Shown piece by piece: positions 7,042 to 14,758 of a DNA stretch of 20,908 nucleotides; position 1 is the stretch's first letter, and every line of letters begins with the position of its first letter. The notes under the pieces were generated by a model, which had not been told where the DNA came from, ran no database searches, and saw nothing but the letters and a program-made list of their open reading frames with translations. The DNA is from DASWJQ01 sp036397095 (GTDB taxonomy: Bacteria; Chloroflexota; Anaerolineae; Anaerolineales; E44-bin32), in the NCBI GenBank assembly GCA_036397095.1, contig DASWJQ010000061.1:1-20908 (forward strand). The letters run 5' to 3'. The translations under genes were made by a program, and so were the position numbers.

Positions 7042-8049
7042 TTAAACCGCCGGCAAATTCCGGCGCAGTCTTTCCAACATCCCCAGCGCCCGGGCGGCGC
7101 CCTTGGCCGGGCAGGCGACAGGCTCTTCCGACAGGTATGCCGGTACCCCCGTCTCGCGAGTCAGCCACTTGTCGATTCCCTGCAGCAGCGCCCCACCCCC
7201 GCAGATGACCATGCCGCGATCGATAATGTCGGAAGCCAGTTCCGGCGGCGTCGTTTCAAGCACGTTGCGGATGGCGACCGCCTGCAAGTGTAGCGTTTCC
7301 TGAATCGCCTCGACGATCTCGTTGGTCGTCAATGTGATCGGCCGAGGCAAGTTGGTGACCTGATCCTGACCCTGGATCTCGATCGAGCGTTCATCGTCCA
7401 ATGGCATGGCAGCGCCGATGCGGATCTTGGCTTCCTCGGCGGTGCGCGGGCCGACGATAAGCCCATACTTCTTGCGGATGTACGAAGTAATCGCCTCGTC
7501 AATGTGCAGGCCACCCAGGCGGACGGCGCTGGCCGTCACGATTCCGCTCATGGCAATGACGGCAGCTTGGGTTACGCCGCCGCCCAACACGACGACCATA
7601 TTGCCGGACGGTGTGGCGATCGGCAATCCGGCGCCAATGGCCGCGGCCAGCGGCTCCTGGATCAGGTAGACCTCGCGGCTGCCCGATTGCAGGGCCGCTT
7701 CGTGCACCGCCCGGCTCTCAACGCTGGTGACACCATAGGGTACGGTGATCATGATGCGAGGTTTGAACAAGCGGGCGGGGCCGCACACCTTCTCGACGAA
7801 GTGGCCCAGCATACGGTGTGTGACCTCAAAGTCAGCGATCACCCCATCGCGCAACGGCCGCATGACCTCAATGCTTTCGGGCACGCGGCCTTCCATCTCG
7901 CGCGCCGCGTGACCGACTTCGACGATCTTGAGCTCGTCAATATCAATGGCGACGACCGTCGGCTCATGCAGCACGATGTCGTCACCTTCGCAGATGAGGG
8001 TGTTCTTTGTCCCCAGGGAAATCCCCAGGTCTTTGCCAAAGAGGGCCAT
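7042..8049 (-). CDS. Divergent MreB-like actin homologue with an altered nucleotide pocket
   Basis: A 335-residue actin-fold protein of the MreB/Mbl family, aligned to canonical MreB from end to end (VVAI, RPLRDGVIADFEVT, TVPYGVTSVESRAVHEAA, PLAAAIGAGLP, PPELASDIIDRGM). MreB filaments direct cell-wall synthesis. Several nucleotide-site residues differ: phosphate-1 GIDLGTANT reads GISLGTKNT (Ser11 for Asp), the IEEP loop is IQEP (Gln131 for Glu), and phosphate-2 VVDIGGGTTE reads VVVLGGGVTQ (Val154 for Asp, Gln161 for Glu). The adenosine motif CGGGALLQGID (from 283) is intact. It may bind ATP without hydrolysing it, or have a scaffold role; this is inference. It starts 5 bp after atpC, with GGAGGA inside the atpC end, so it is probably translated from the atp transcript. 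It could be called mreB, but a specialised paralogue is more likely. Confidence 0.88.
   Translation of the reverse strand: MALFGKDLGISLGTKNTLICEGDDIVLHEPTVVAIDIDELKIVEVGHAAREMEGRVPESIEVMRPLRDGVIADFEVTHRMLGHFVEKVCGPARLFKPRIMITVPYGVTSVESRAVHEAALQSGSREVYLIQEPLAAAIGAGLPIATPSGNMVVVLGGGVTQAAVIAMSGIVTASAVRLGGLHIDEAITSYIRKKYGLIVGPRTAEEAKIRIGAAMPLDDERSIEIQGQDQVTNLPRPITLTTNEIVEAIQETLHLQAVAIRNVLETTPPELASDIIDRGMVICGGGALLQGIDKWLTRETGVPAYLSEEPVACPAKGAARALGMLERLRRNLPAV
7048..7065. terminator. Possible bidirectional hairpin between rex and the MreB-like gene
   Basis: A 6-bp stem CGCCGG/CCGGCG closes a CAAATT loop, inside the last codons of the MreB-like gene. On the plus strand CAGTCTTT follows, and on the minus strand GGTTTAAT. 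Both U-tracts are poor, but the position suits convergent genes only 7 bp apart. Confidence 0.4.
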
Positions 8050-8054
8050 CCGGC

Positions 8055-8510
8055 CTAGGCTTCCTCCGGAGCCCCTGCCGAGGAGGCGCGTCGCGTCGAT
8101 GCACGGCCAAACCGGCGCGCGGCCTCCAGTCGCAGGTTGGAGCGGCGCAGCGCAGCTTCCATGCGCAGGTATTCATCGGTGTCGGGCGGTGGGCCTTCGG
8201 CCAGGAACTTTTCGGCTCGCTGACGGGCGGCCTCGGCCCGGGCGATATCGATCTCTTCGACGTTCTCGCCAACATCGGCCAGGATGGTGACGATGTCTGG
8301 CCTGACCTCCATCACGCCGCCAGAAATCAAGAAGAACTCCTCTTCAGCGCCGTACCGAACTTCAATGAGGCCCAGCTTGAGCGTCGTCAGGAGCGGCGCG
8401 TGATGCGGCAGAATGCCCATTTCGCCATCGGTCCCGGGTACGCGAACCGAGTCAGCTTCGCCCTCGTAGAGGGTCTTGTCCTGGGTAACGATCTCGCAGC
8501 GGATCGGCAT
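8055..8510 (-). CDS. atpC: F1 ATP synthase epsilon subunit
   Basis: A 151-residue central-stalk subunit that couples rotation to the c-ring and can inhibit ATP hydrolysis. The N-terminal beta-sandwich (1-85) has the usual opening (MPIRCEIVTQDKTLYEGEADSV), the GEMGILPHHAPL loop and the GGVMEV strand. The C-terminal helices (about 90-140) begin with the DIARAEAARQRAEKFL helix and continue to a basic tail about 10-15 residues longer than the norm. It starts 15 bp after atpD and ends 5 bp before the MreB-like gene. Confidence 0.95.
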   Translation of the reverse strand: MPIRCEIVTQDKTLYEGEADSVRVPGTDGEMGILPHHAPLLTTLKLGLIEVRYGAEEEFFLISGGVMEVRPDIVTILADVGENVEEIDIARAEAARQRAEKFLAEGPPPDTDEYLRMEAALRRSNLRLEAARRFGRASTRRASSAGAPEEA

Positions 8511-8525
8511 CCGCCCGCTCCTAAC

Positions 8526-9929
8526 CTAGCCCTCTGACTCGAGCTTCTTGGCGCGCTCAGCAGCCTCTTCAATCGTCCCGACCATATAGAAGGCCTGCTC
8601 GGGCAAATCATCGTGCTGGCCGTCAAGAATCGCACGGAAGCCTCGCACGGTGTCCTTCAGGCTGATGTAGCGCCCTTCGCGCCCGGTGAACTGCTCGGCC
8701 ACGTGCATCGGTTGTGAGAAGAAACGCTCGATCTTGCGGGCCCGGGCGACGATTAACTTGTCGTCTTCGCTCAATTCTTCGATGCCCAGGATGGCGATGA
8801 TGTCCTGCAGGTCCTTGTAGCGCTGCAACACGCGCTGCACTTCGCGGGCCGTCGTGTAGTGCTCGTCGCCCACCACTTGCGGATCGAGGATACGGGAGGT
8901 CGACGTCAGCGGATCGACCGCCGGGTAAATGGCGCGGTCGGCGATCGACCGCTCAAGGGTGATCGTGGAATCCAGGTGGGCGAAGGTGGCCACCGGCGCC
9001 GGATCGGAGTAATCATCAGCCGGCACATACACGGCCTGCATCGACGTGATCGACCCCGACTTGGTCGAGGTGATGCGTTCCTGAAGCTGGCCCATCTCGG
9101 TCGACAGCGTTGGTTGATAACCAACTGCCGACGGCAGACGGCCAAGCAGCGCCGACACTTCCGAACCCGACATGCTAAAGCGGAAGATGTTGTCGATGAA
9201 GAGCAGGACATCCCGGCCTTGATCCCGGAAATACTCAGCCATGGTCAGGGCCGTCAGACCCACCCGCAGCCGCACGCCCGGTGGCTCGTTCATTTGCCCG
9301 TAAACCAGCACCGTGTCCTTGAGCACACCCGACTCGATCATCTCGCGGTACATCTGTGTGCCTTCGCGCGTACGCTCGCCAATTCCGGCGAAAACCGAGT
9401 TGCCCTGATGGACGGTGGCGATCGAGCGGATCAACTCTTGGATCAGAATGGTCTTGCCAACGCCGGCGCCGCCGAAAATACCCGTCTTGCCGCCCTTGGT
9501 GAACGGCGCGATCAGGTCGATAACTTTGAGGCCGGTCTCGAACACTTCAACCCGTGTCGACTGCTCCTCAAATACGGGCGCCGGACGGTGGATCGGGTAA
9601 TAGGTATCGGCCACCACCTCGCCCTTGGCATCCACCGGCAGGCCCAATACGTTGAAAACGCGGCCCAGAGTCGGTTCGCCGACCGGCACCTGGATGGGCG
9701 CGCCGGTCCCAATGGCTGGCGTGCCGCGGCGCAATCCGTCGGTCGAGTCCATCGCCACCGTCCGAACCCAGTGATCCCCCAAGTGTCGCTGCACTTCCAG
9801 GATCAACGGCCTCTGGTCCTGGCGCGGTACCTCGATGGCATGATAAATGTCGGGCAGCATCCCAGGCGGGAATTCGACATCCACGACGCCACCCTGCACC
9901 TGCACAATCCGTCCGTTTGCTTCGGCCAT
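8526..9929 (-). CDS. atpD: F1 ATP synthase beta subunit (catalytic)
   Basis: A 467-residue catalytic subunit of the membrane-attached F1 head, of normal length. It has the P-loop GGAGVGKT (153-160), GERTREG (184-190) with the catalytic Glu, the LLFIDNIFRFSMSGSEVSALLGR region and a C-terminal EELSEDD variant of the DELSEED loop that contacts gamma. The start is the ATG at 9929, preceded by GGAGG at 5 nt. An open frame continues 163 codons upstream, but only as an out-of-frame reading of atpG. It lies 22 bp after atpG. Confidence 0.98.
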   Translation of the reverse strand: MAEANGRIVQVQGGVVDVEFPPGMLPDIYHAIEVPRQDQRPLILEVQRHLGDHWVRTVAMDSTDGLRRGTPAIGTGAPIQVPVGEPTLGRVFNVLGLPVDAKGEVVADTYYPIHRPAPVFEEQSTRVEVFETGLKVIDLIAPFTKGGKTGIFGGAGVGKTILIQELIRSIATVHQGNSVFAGIGERTREGTQMYREMIESGVLKDTVLVYGQMNEPPGVRLRVGLTALTMAEYFRDQGRDVLLFIDNIFRFSMSGSEVSALLGRLPSAVGYQPTLSTEMGQLQERITSTKSGSITSMQAVYVPADDYSDPAPVATFAHLDSTITLERSIADRAIYPAVDPLTSTSRILDPQVVGDEHYTTAREVQRVLQRYKDLQDIIAILGIEELSEDDKLIVARARKIERFFSQPMHVAEQFTGREGRYISLKDTVRGFRAILDGQHDDLPEQAFYMVGTIEEAAERAKKLESEG

Positions 9930-9951
9930 ACCTGCCTCCTGTCCCCCGGCG

Positions 9952-10851
9952 CTAAGCCTGTGCTTCAACGCCGCCGACGATGTCCAGCATTTCGCTGGTG
10001 ATCGCCTGCTGACGGGCCTTGTTGTATTCAAGCTGCAACGAACTGGCAAGATCCTGAGCGTTATCGGTCGCGTTGCGCATGGCAACCATGCGGGCGGCGT
10101 GCTCGCTGGCCAGTGATTCCTGAATTGCCTGGTAAATCTGCAATTGCGTGAACCTGGGCACGATAAACTCGACAAGCTCTTCCTGCCCCGGCTCATAGAT
10201 GTAGGCGGCCGGCGGCCGATCGGTCGCCACGCCGGCTGCCAGACCCTCCCCCTCGACACGGCCGGCCACGTCCCCGACTTCGAGCGGTAGCAGCTGCTTG
10301 ACCGTCGGAATCTGGCGCAACAGACTGACGAAGTCGGTGTAGAACAACAGGACCTGATCGACTTCAGCAGCCAAATAGGCGTCGATCGCCAGGCGTCCGA
10401 TCGCCGAAACGTCGGCAAAGCTCGGCTCGGCCGGGAGCTGGCTGAATTCGGCCCGGATGTCGACCCCGCGCCGGATCAACACGTCACGCCCCTTGCGCCC
10501 GACGATTAGGTAGCTGACGGTGGCTGGCTGTTGGCGCATGTGCTCTAGGGTGAAGCGAATGATGTTGCTGTTGTAGGCGCCGGCCAGGCCCCGGTCACCG
10601 GTGACGATCAGCGTCAGGATATTGCGGACCTCCTGCCGGCTTTCGAGCAGCGGGTGAACCCAATCCCGGGCAGGTTGATCCGACAGGTGTCGCAGCACCT
10701 GCCAGGCCTTGTTGGCATAGGGCCGGCTGGCCTTGACGGCCTGCTCGGCTTTGCGCACGCGGCTGGCACTGACAGCCTCCAGGGCGCGCGTCACCTGAGA
10801 GATGTTCTTAATGCTCCGGATGCGGAGCTTCATCTCACGAGCGGTTGCCAT
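9952..10851 (-). CDS. atpG: F1 ATP synthase gamma subunit (central shaft)
   Basis: A 299-residue rotor shaft. The N-terminal helix MKLRIRSIKNISQVTRALEAVSASRVRKA and the C-terminal helix (RMVAMRNATDNAQDL to EMLDIVGGVEA) form the antiparallel coiled coil that turns inside the alpha3beta3 head. The TGDRGLAGAYNSN motif marks the globular domain. The start ATG at 10851 has AGGAGAGG a few nt upstream. It is 26 bp after atpA and 22 bp before atpD, so the order is the standard A-G-D-C. Confidence 0.97.
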   Translation of the reverse strand: MATAREMKLRIRSIKNISQVTRALEAVSASRVRKAEQAVKASRPYANKAWQVLRHLSDQPARDWVHPLLESRQEVRNILTLIVTGDRGLAGAYNSNIIRFTLEHMRQQPATVSYLIVGRKGRDVLIRRGVDIRAEFSQLPAEPSFADVSAIGRLAIDAYLAAEVDQVLLFYTDFVSLLRQIPTVKQLLPLEVGDVAGRVEGEGLAAGVATDRPPAAYIYEPGQEELVEFIVPRFTQLQIYQAIQESLASEHAARMVAMRNATDNAQDLASSLQLEYNKARQQAITSEMLDIVGGVEAQA

Positions 10852-10877
10852 CGTTCGGCCTCTCCTGTGACGCCCGG

Positions 10878-12542
10878 CTAGTCGGTGGTCCAGCCGCGGT
10901 TGAAGGCTTCAATCGCCTGCCGCAGGCTGGCTTCGGTGTCGTCCGACAGCCGTTTTTCCTCAGCGATCGTCTTAAGCAAGTCCCCGTGCGAGGTGCGCAC
11001 CGTTCGCAGCAGGGCGCTCTCCCAGGCGCGGATTTGGTCGACAGGGATTTTGTCGGCAAGGCCGCGCGTTCCAGCGAATAACACGACGACCTCTTCTTCG
11101 GCGTCCAACGGTCGGTACTGCGGCTGCTTGAGGATCTCTTGCAGACGCTGCCCGCGGCTAAGTTGTGATTGGGTCGCCTTGTCCAAATCCGACCCGAACT
11201 GGGCAAAGGCCGCCACCTCACGGTAGGCAGCCATATCGAGCCGCAAGCCGCCGGCGACCTGCTTCATCGCCTTGGTCTGGGCGTCGCCGCCGACCCGGGA
11301 GACCGACAGGCCCACGTTGATTGCCGGGCGAATGCCGGCATTGAACAACTCACTTTCAAGATAGATTTGTCCGTCGGTGATGGAAATGACGTTGGTCGGG
11401 ATGTAGGCGGAAACGTCGCCCAACTGGGTTTCAATAATCGGGAGTGCCGTCAAGGATCCCCCCGAGCCAATGCGTTTGGCGAGGCGGTAGTCACCCTTTT
11501 TGTCCAGCGCTTCGAGCGCTTCCTTCGCCTGGTCTTTGGCGATCGGTCCTTGATAGATCTGGCCGTCGAGCGCCCGATCGGCCTCGGCCGGGCCCTCACC
11601 CTTCCCCTCCACGATCATGTATTCGTCGTCGAGGCGCACGGCTCGCTCTAGCAACCGGCTGTGCAGGTAGAACACGTCCCCGGGGTAGGCCTCTCGGCCC
11701 GGAGGGCGGCGCAGCAGCAGCGAGACCTGGCGGTAAGCCCAGGCGTGTTTAGTCAAGTCGTCGTAGACAATCAAGGCATCTCGGCCAGACTCGGCGAAGT
11801 ACTCGCCCATCGCCGTGCCGGCATAAGGTGCGACGTATTGCAGTGCGGCCGGCTCATCGGCCGCCGACACCACCACCAGGGTGTGCTCCATGGCGCCGTG
11901 GGCCTCGAGCGTTGCCACCGTCCGGGCAACCGACGCCCGTTTCTGCCCGATCGCCACGTAGATGCAAATCAGATCTTTGCCCTTCTGGTTGATGATGGCA
12001 TCGATGGCGATGGCCGTCTTCCCTGTCTGGCGATCGCCAATGATCAGCTCGCGCTGGCCGCGTCCAATTGGTGTCATGGCATCGATCGACTTGATGCCGG
12101 TAACGACCGGCGTGTCGACGTCTTTGCGCTCGACCACACCGGGTGCGATCCGGTCGACCGGCAGGAACGTCTCGGATTGAATGGCGCCGTGGCCGTCGAT
12201 CGGTAGACCGAGTGGATTAACCACCCGGCCGATCAAACCGTCGCCGACCGGGACCGATGCGATTCGCCCCGTGCTGTACACCGACATGCCTTCATCGATA
12301 TCGGCAAACTCGCCCATGATGATGACGCCGACATTGTCTGCTTCGAGGTTGAAGGCGATTCCCATCACCCCGTTTTCGAACTGAACCAGCTCCTGGGAGC
12401 TGATTTCGGCCAGACCAGAAACGCGGGCGATACCATCGCCCGCTTCCAAGACCGAACCCACCTCACGCAGTTCAAGTTCTGGGGTGTAGTCCTCGATTTG
12501 TTTGCGCAGATCGGACGAGAGGTCCTTGAGCAAATCCGTCAT
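10878..12542 (-). CDS. atpA: F1 ATP synthase alpha subunit with a ~50-residue insertion
   Basis: A 554-residue nucleotide-binding, non-catalytic head subunit; the family is usually about 500-525. It has the beta-barrel domain (1-95), P-loop GDRQTGKT (169-176), YDDLTKHAWAYRQVSLLLRRPPGREAYPGDVFYLHSR and, after it, SRVGGDAQ with the arginine that completes the neighbouring catalytic site. The extra length is an insertion at about 308-358, between ERAVRLDDE and GSGGSLTALP, where most homologues have only a few to about 20 residues. The start is the ATG at 12542, with GGAGG 4 nt upstream; the frame extends 32 codons further but without a good ribosome site. The delta and F0 genes expected before atpA are absent; proC is there instead, 211 bp away. 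Confidence 0.97.
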   Translation of the reverse strand: MTDLLKDLSSDLRKQIEDYTPELELREVGSVLEAGDGIARVSGLAEISSQELVQFENGVMGIAFNLEADNVGVIIMGEFADIDEGMSVYSTGRIASVPVGDGLIGRVVNPLGLPIDGHGAIQSETFLPVDRIAPGVVERKDVDTPVVTGIKSIDAMTPIGRGQRELIIGDRQTGKTAIAIDAIINQKGKDLICIYVAIGQKRASVARTVATLEAHGAMEHTLVVVSAADEPAALQYVAPYAGTAMGEYFAESGRDALIVYDDLTKHAWAYRQVSLLLRRPPGREAYPGDVFYLHSRLLERAVRLDDEYMIVEGKGEGPAEADRALDGQIYQGPIAKDQAKEALEALDKKGDYRLAKRIGSGGSLTALPIIETQLGDVSAYIPTNVISITDGQIYLESELFNAGIRPAINVGLSVSRVGGDAQTKAMKQVAGGLRLDMAAYREVAAFAQFGSDLDKATQSQLSRGQRLQEILKQPQYRPLDAEEEVVVLFAGTRGLADKIPVDQIRAWESALLRTVRTSHGDLLKTIAEEKRLSDDTEASLRQAIEAFNRGWTTD

Positions 12543-12719
12543 CGTGCCTCCAAGCCGGTCGCTAAGCCCAACGCCTGCCTGAATTGTGGGCGCCTTAATA
12601 TTGGGGGCCGGGCGACGGCGATTGACCCGCCCGATCATCCGGCACTAGCTGCTGTCGAATCGCTGGAAGTCCGCCGGCAGGTTGAGGTCACCCAGGCGGC
12701 CTTCTCTCAAGCCGAGCGA

Positions 12720-12748
12720 AGTGTACCCAAGCTCACCCGACTTGTCCA
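12720..12748 (-). promoter_or_regulatory. Candidate promoter of the atpAGDC operon
   Basis: On the minus strand TGGACA (12743-12748) and TACACT (12720-12725) are separated by 17 bp, one and two mismatches from consensus. The start would be near 12713, leaving a leader of about 170 nt before atpA. It sits directly after the proC stop codon. Confidence 0.5.
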
Positions 12749-12759
12749 CCTGTTCACAA
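12742..12759. promoter_or_regulatory. Possible Rex operator overlapping the atpA promoter -35
   Basis: TTGTCCACCTGTTCACAA matches 12 of the 14 arm positions of TTGTGAA-N4-TTCACAA with exact spacing; the right arm is perfect and the left differs at two positions. It covers the candidate -35 and the proC stop codon. The rex gene is about 6 kb away in the same window. Rex control of ATP synthase operons has been proposed in other phyla. Confidence 0.5.
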
Positions 12760-13611
12760 ATCGGCCTGCGGTTCGTCATCGACGTCGCCGACAGCCCTCC
12801 CACGCCCTAGCGCCGCCGAGCGCTCGTAGGCGGCCCAGATGGCGCGCGATAGGGCCGTCCGGAAGCCTGCCTTTTCCAAATAGTAGAGTGCGGCCGCCGA
12901 AGTGCCGCCAGGTGAGGTGACTTCATTGCGCAGCCTCGCCATATGGCGCGGCGAGTGCTCGTAGTAGGCCACCGAGCCCTTGATGGTTTGAACGACCAGT
13001 TGCTCGGCGATGCGACGGGGAAAGCCCAGGTGCACCCCGGCGTCGACCATCGCCTCCATGAACAGGTAGACGTAGGCCGGGCCGGTCCCTGAGAGCGCCG
13101 TCGCCATATCTAGGTAGTCCTCTTGTTCGACGAACACCTCCTGGCCCAGCGCCCCGAGAATGGCTGCCGCCTGCTGGCGTTGGTCATCCTTGGCCTGGGG
13201 CGTCGCCGTCCACACGGTGATGCCTTCGCCCACCTGGGCGGGCGTGTTGGGCATGGCCCGGACGATGGCGGCGTGTTTCAGGCCTGTCGTCAGGGTGCCC
13301 AGGCGGGCGCCTGCCACGATTGATAGCACCAATGCCTTGGGGTCGATGGCGCCGCGCAATTCCTTCAGGACGTCGGGCAGGCTCTGCGGCTTGACCGAGA
13401 GCACCACCACGTCGGCCCCTTTGACCGCCTGGTGGTTGTCGGTCGTCGTTTTTGCCGCGTAGTTCTCGGCAAGCCTCTCCAACCGCCCCGGCCGTGGCCC
13501 GCTCAGAGTCATTTGTGCGGCCGGCACGCCACCTCGCTCGATCAGGCCATGGACCATGGCCTCGGCCATTGTGCCCGGCCCAACAAAAGAAATCTTACGG
13601 TCTTCCAGCAT
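12754..13611 (-). CDS. proC: Pyrroline-5-carboxylate reductase
   Basis: Last step of proline synthesis: NAD(P)H-dependent reduction of 1-pyrroline-5-carboxylate to proline, in the cytosol. The 285-residue protein has the Rossmann motif FVGPGTMAEAM (a Thr variant of the usual G.GNMA), VVLSVKP, RAMPNTPAQVGEGIT, LSGTGPAYVYLFMEAMVDAGVHLG and EVTSPGGTSAAAL near the C-terminus. The ATG at 13611 is chosen because AGGAAGG precedes it by 8 nt; an in-frame ATG at 13635 has no ribosome site. It follows ruvA by 51 bp and ends about 210 bp before atpA, inside the candidate Rex site. Confidence 0.95.
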   Translation of the reverse strand: MLEDRKISFVGPGTMAEAMVHGLIERGGVPAAQMTLSGPRPGRLERLAENYAAKTTTDNHQAVKGADVVVLSVKPQSLPDVLKELRGAIDPKALVLSIVAGARLGTLTTGLKHAAIVRAMPNTPAQVGEGITVWTATPQAKDDQRQQAAAILGALGQEVFVEQEDYLDMATALSGTGPAYVYLFMEAMVDAGVHLGFPRRIAEQLVVQTIKGSVAYYEHSPRHMARLRNEVTSPGGTSAAALYYLEKAGFRTALSRAIWAAYERSAALGRGRAVGDVDDEPQADL

Positions 13612-13662
13612 AGGAACCACCTTCCTGGCGTTCATCCGAATGCGTGCCGGCGTTATGGCGAT

Positions 13663-14238
13663 TCAGGGCTTGGCGAAGTAGCGCAGCGCGAGCCGGACGC
13701 GGGCTTCGAGCTCTTCGGGGGCATCTTCGGCCAGTGACTGCACCGCGGCCTGCCCCTCGACCAGACTGTAGCCCAAGCTCGTCAGAACGCCGAGCACTTC
13801 GCCATCCAGTTCGCTCGGCGGCTCGATGGGCAAGCCTGGTTCGCCCAGCTTGTCCTTCAATTCGAAGGCGATCTTCTCGGCGGTCTTGCGCCCCACCCCC
13901 GGCACTCTGGTCAGGAGCTCGGGCTGACCGCCGACTGCCCGCCGGATGGCGTCGCCCGGCAGATGGGAGACCGTGGCCAGCGCCAGGCGCGGACCAACGC
14001 CGGACACACCCATCAGCAGCTCGAACATGCGGCGGGTTTCGGCCTCGCCGAAACCGAACAACTCGAGCGAATCCTCCCTGACGACAAGGTACGTGTGGAG
14101 AAAGATTCGGTCGCCCAAGCGAGGCATGCTCTCCAGCCGTGACAGAGGCACCGCAACCCGCAGTCCAATCCCGCCCAGCTCGAGCACCAACTGGTTGTCT
14201 CCGACAGCTTGAATCACACCATGCAAGGTAGCGATCAC
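13663..14238 (-). CDS. ruvA: Holliday junction DNA helicase subunit RuvA
   Basis: A 191-residue protein that binds four-way junctions as a tetramer and loads the RuvB motor. It has the N-terminal OB fold (IATLHGVIQAVGDNQLVLE), two helix-hairpin-helix motifs (LMGVSGVGPRLALATVS and LTRVPGVGRKTAEKIAFEL) and a C-terminal domain for RuvB contact (about 145-191, LGYSLVEGQAAVQSL). The start is taken as the GTG at 14238, which overlaps the ruvC stop as GTGA and gives the standard N-terminus; GAGG lies about 12 nt upstream. ruvB, often next, is not in this window; proC follows instead. Confidence 0.95.
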   Translation of the reverse strand: MIATLHGVIQAVGDNQLVLELGGIGLRVAVPLSRLESMPRLGDRIFLHTYLVVREDSLELFGFGEAETRRMFELLMGVSGVGPRLALATVSHLPGDAIRRAVGGQPELLTRVPGVGRKTAEKIAFELKDKLGEPGLPIEPPSELDGEVLGVLTSLGYSLVEGQAAVQSLAEDAPEELEARVRLALRYFAKP

Positions 14239-14738
14239 GATCTTTGGTCCTCGATCCGCTGCAGGGTACGCCAGGTCTGCAGATGGCACATTGCAACAGC
14301 CAGGGCATCGGCGGCGTCATCGGGTTTGGGCAGTTGGTCCATCGCCAGCGTGCGTTGAACCATGCGCTGGACCTGCCCCTTGGACGCCTTGCCATAGCCG
14401 ACGACGGCTTGCTTGATCTCCAGCGGCGTGTACTCTCCAACCCGGACACCGGCGGCGGCCAGGCACAACAGCGCCACGCCTCTTGCCTGACCTACGCTCA
14501 TGGCTGTTGAGACATTGCGTTGGAAAAAGAGCTTCTCGACGGCACCGATCTCGGGATGGTGGATCTCGATGAGAGCCGCCAACTCACGCTGCAACTGGAC
14601 CAAACGCAGCGCCAGTTGATCGTTGGCGGATGTCCGAATCACGCCGTAGTCAACGACAACCACGGCCCCACCCGCCGCCTGGCGGATGAGGCCGTAGCCC
14701 GTGATTGCAGTTCCGGGATCGATCCCGATGGCCAGCAT
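14235..14738 (-). CDS. ruvC: Holliday junction endonuclease RuvC
   Basis: A 167-residue dimeric resolvase with an RNase H fold. The four metal-binding acidic residues are all present: Asp7 (IGIDPG), Glu68 (GAVEKLFFQRN), Asp141 and Asp144 (PDDAADALAVA). The conserved SVGQARGV helix is visible. It starts 20 bp after yebC, with a poor ribosome site, and overlaps ruvA by 4 bp, so the two are probably translated together. The yebC-ruvC-ruvA order is common in bacteria. Confidence 0.96.
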   Translation of the reverse strand: MLAIGIDPGTAITGYGLIRQAAGGAVVVVDYGVIRTSANDQLALRLVQLQRELAALIEIHHPEIGAVEKLFFQRNVSTAMSVGQARGVALLCLAAAGVRVGEYTPLEIKQAVVGYGKASKGQVQRMVQRTLAMDQLPKPDDAADALAVAMCHLQTWRTLQRIEDQRS

Positions 14739-14758
14739 GCTTCGCTTGCCGGCCCGAC

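Noticed and set aside
8859..10001. A 380-codon plus-strand open frame opposite atpD
   Set aside because: Shadow of the beta subunit gene, with His/Arg-rich composition and no domain.
9930..10418. Long N-terminal extension of the beta subunit frame
   Set aside because: The extra 163 codons read atpG out of frame; the true start at 9929 has an ideal ribosome site and the family N-terminus.
12543..12753. Search for a remnant of the delta subunit gene before atpA
   Set aside because: Too short, and no frame shows delta-like sequence; the frame upstream of atpA is only untranslated leader.
12742..12759. Possible DnaA boxes (TTGTCCACC, CTGTTCACA)
   Set aside because: Each has two mismatches to TTATNCACA, there is no cluster or AT-rich region, and the Rex palindrome explains both.
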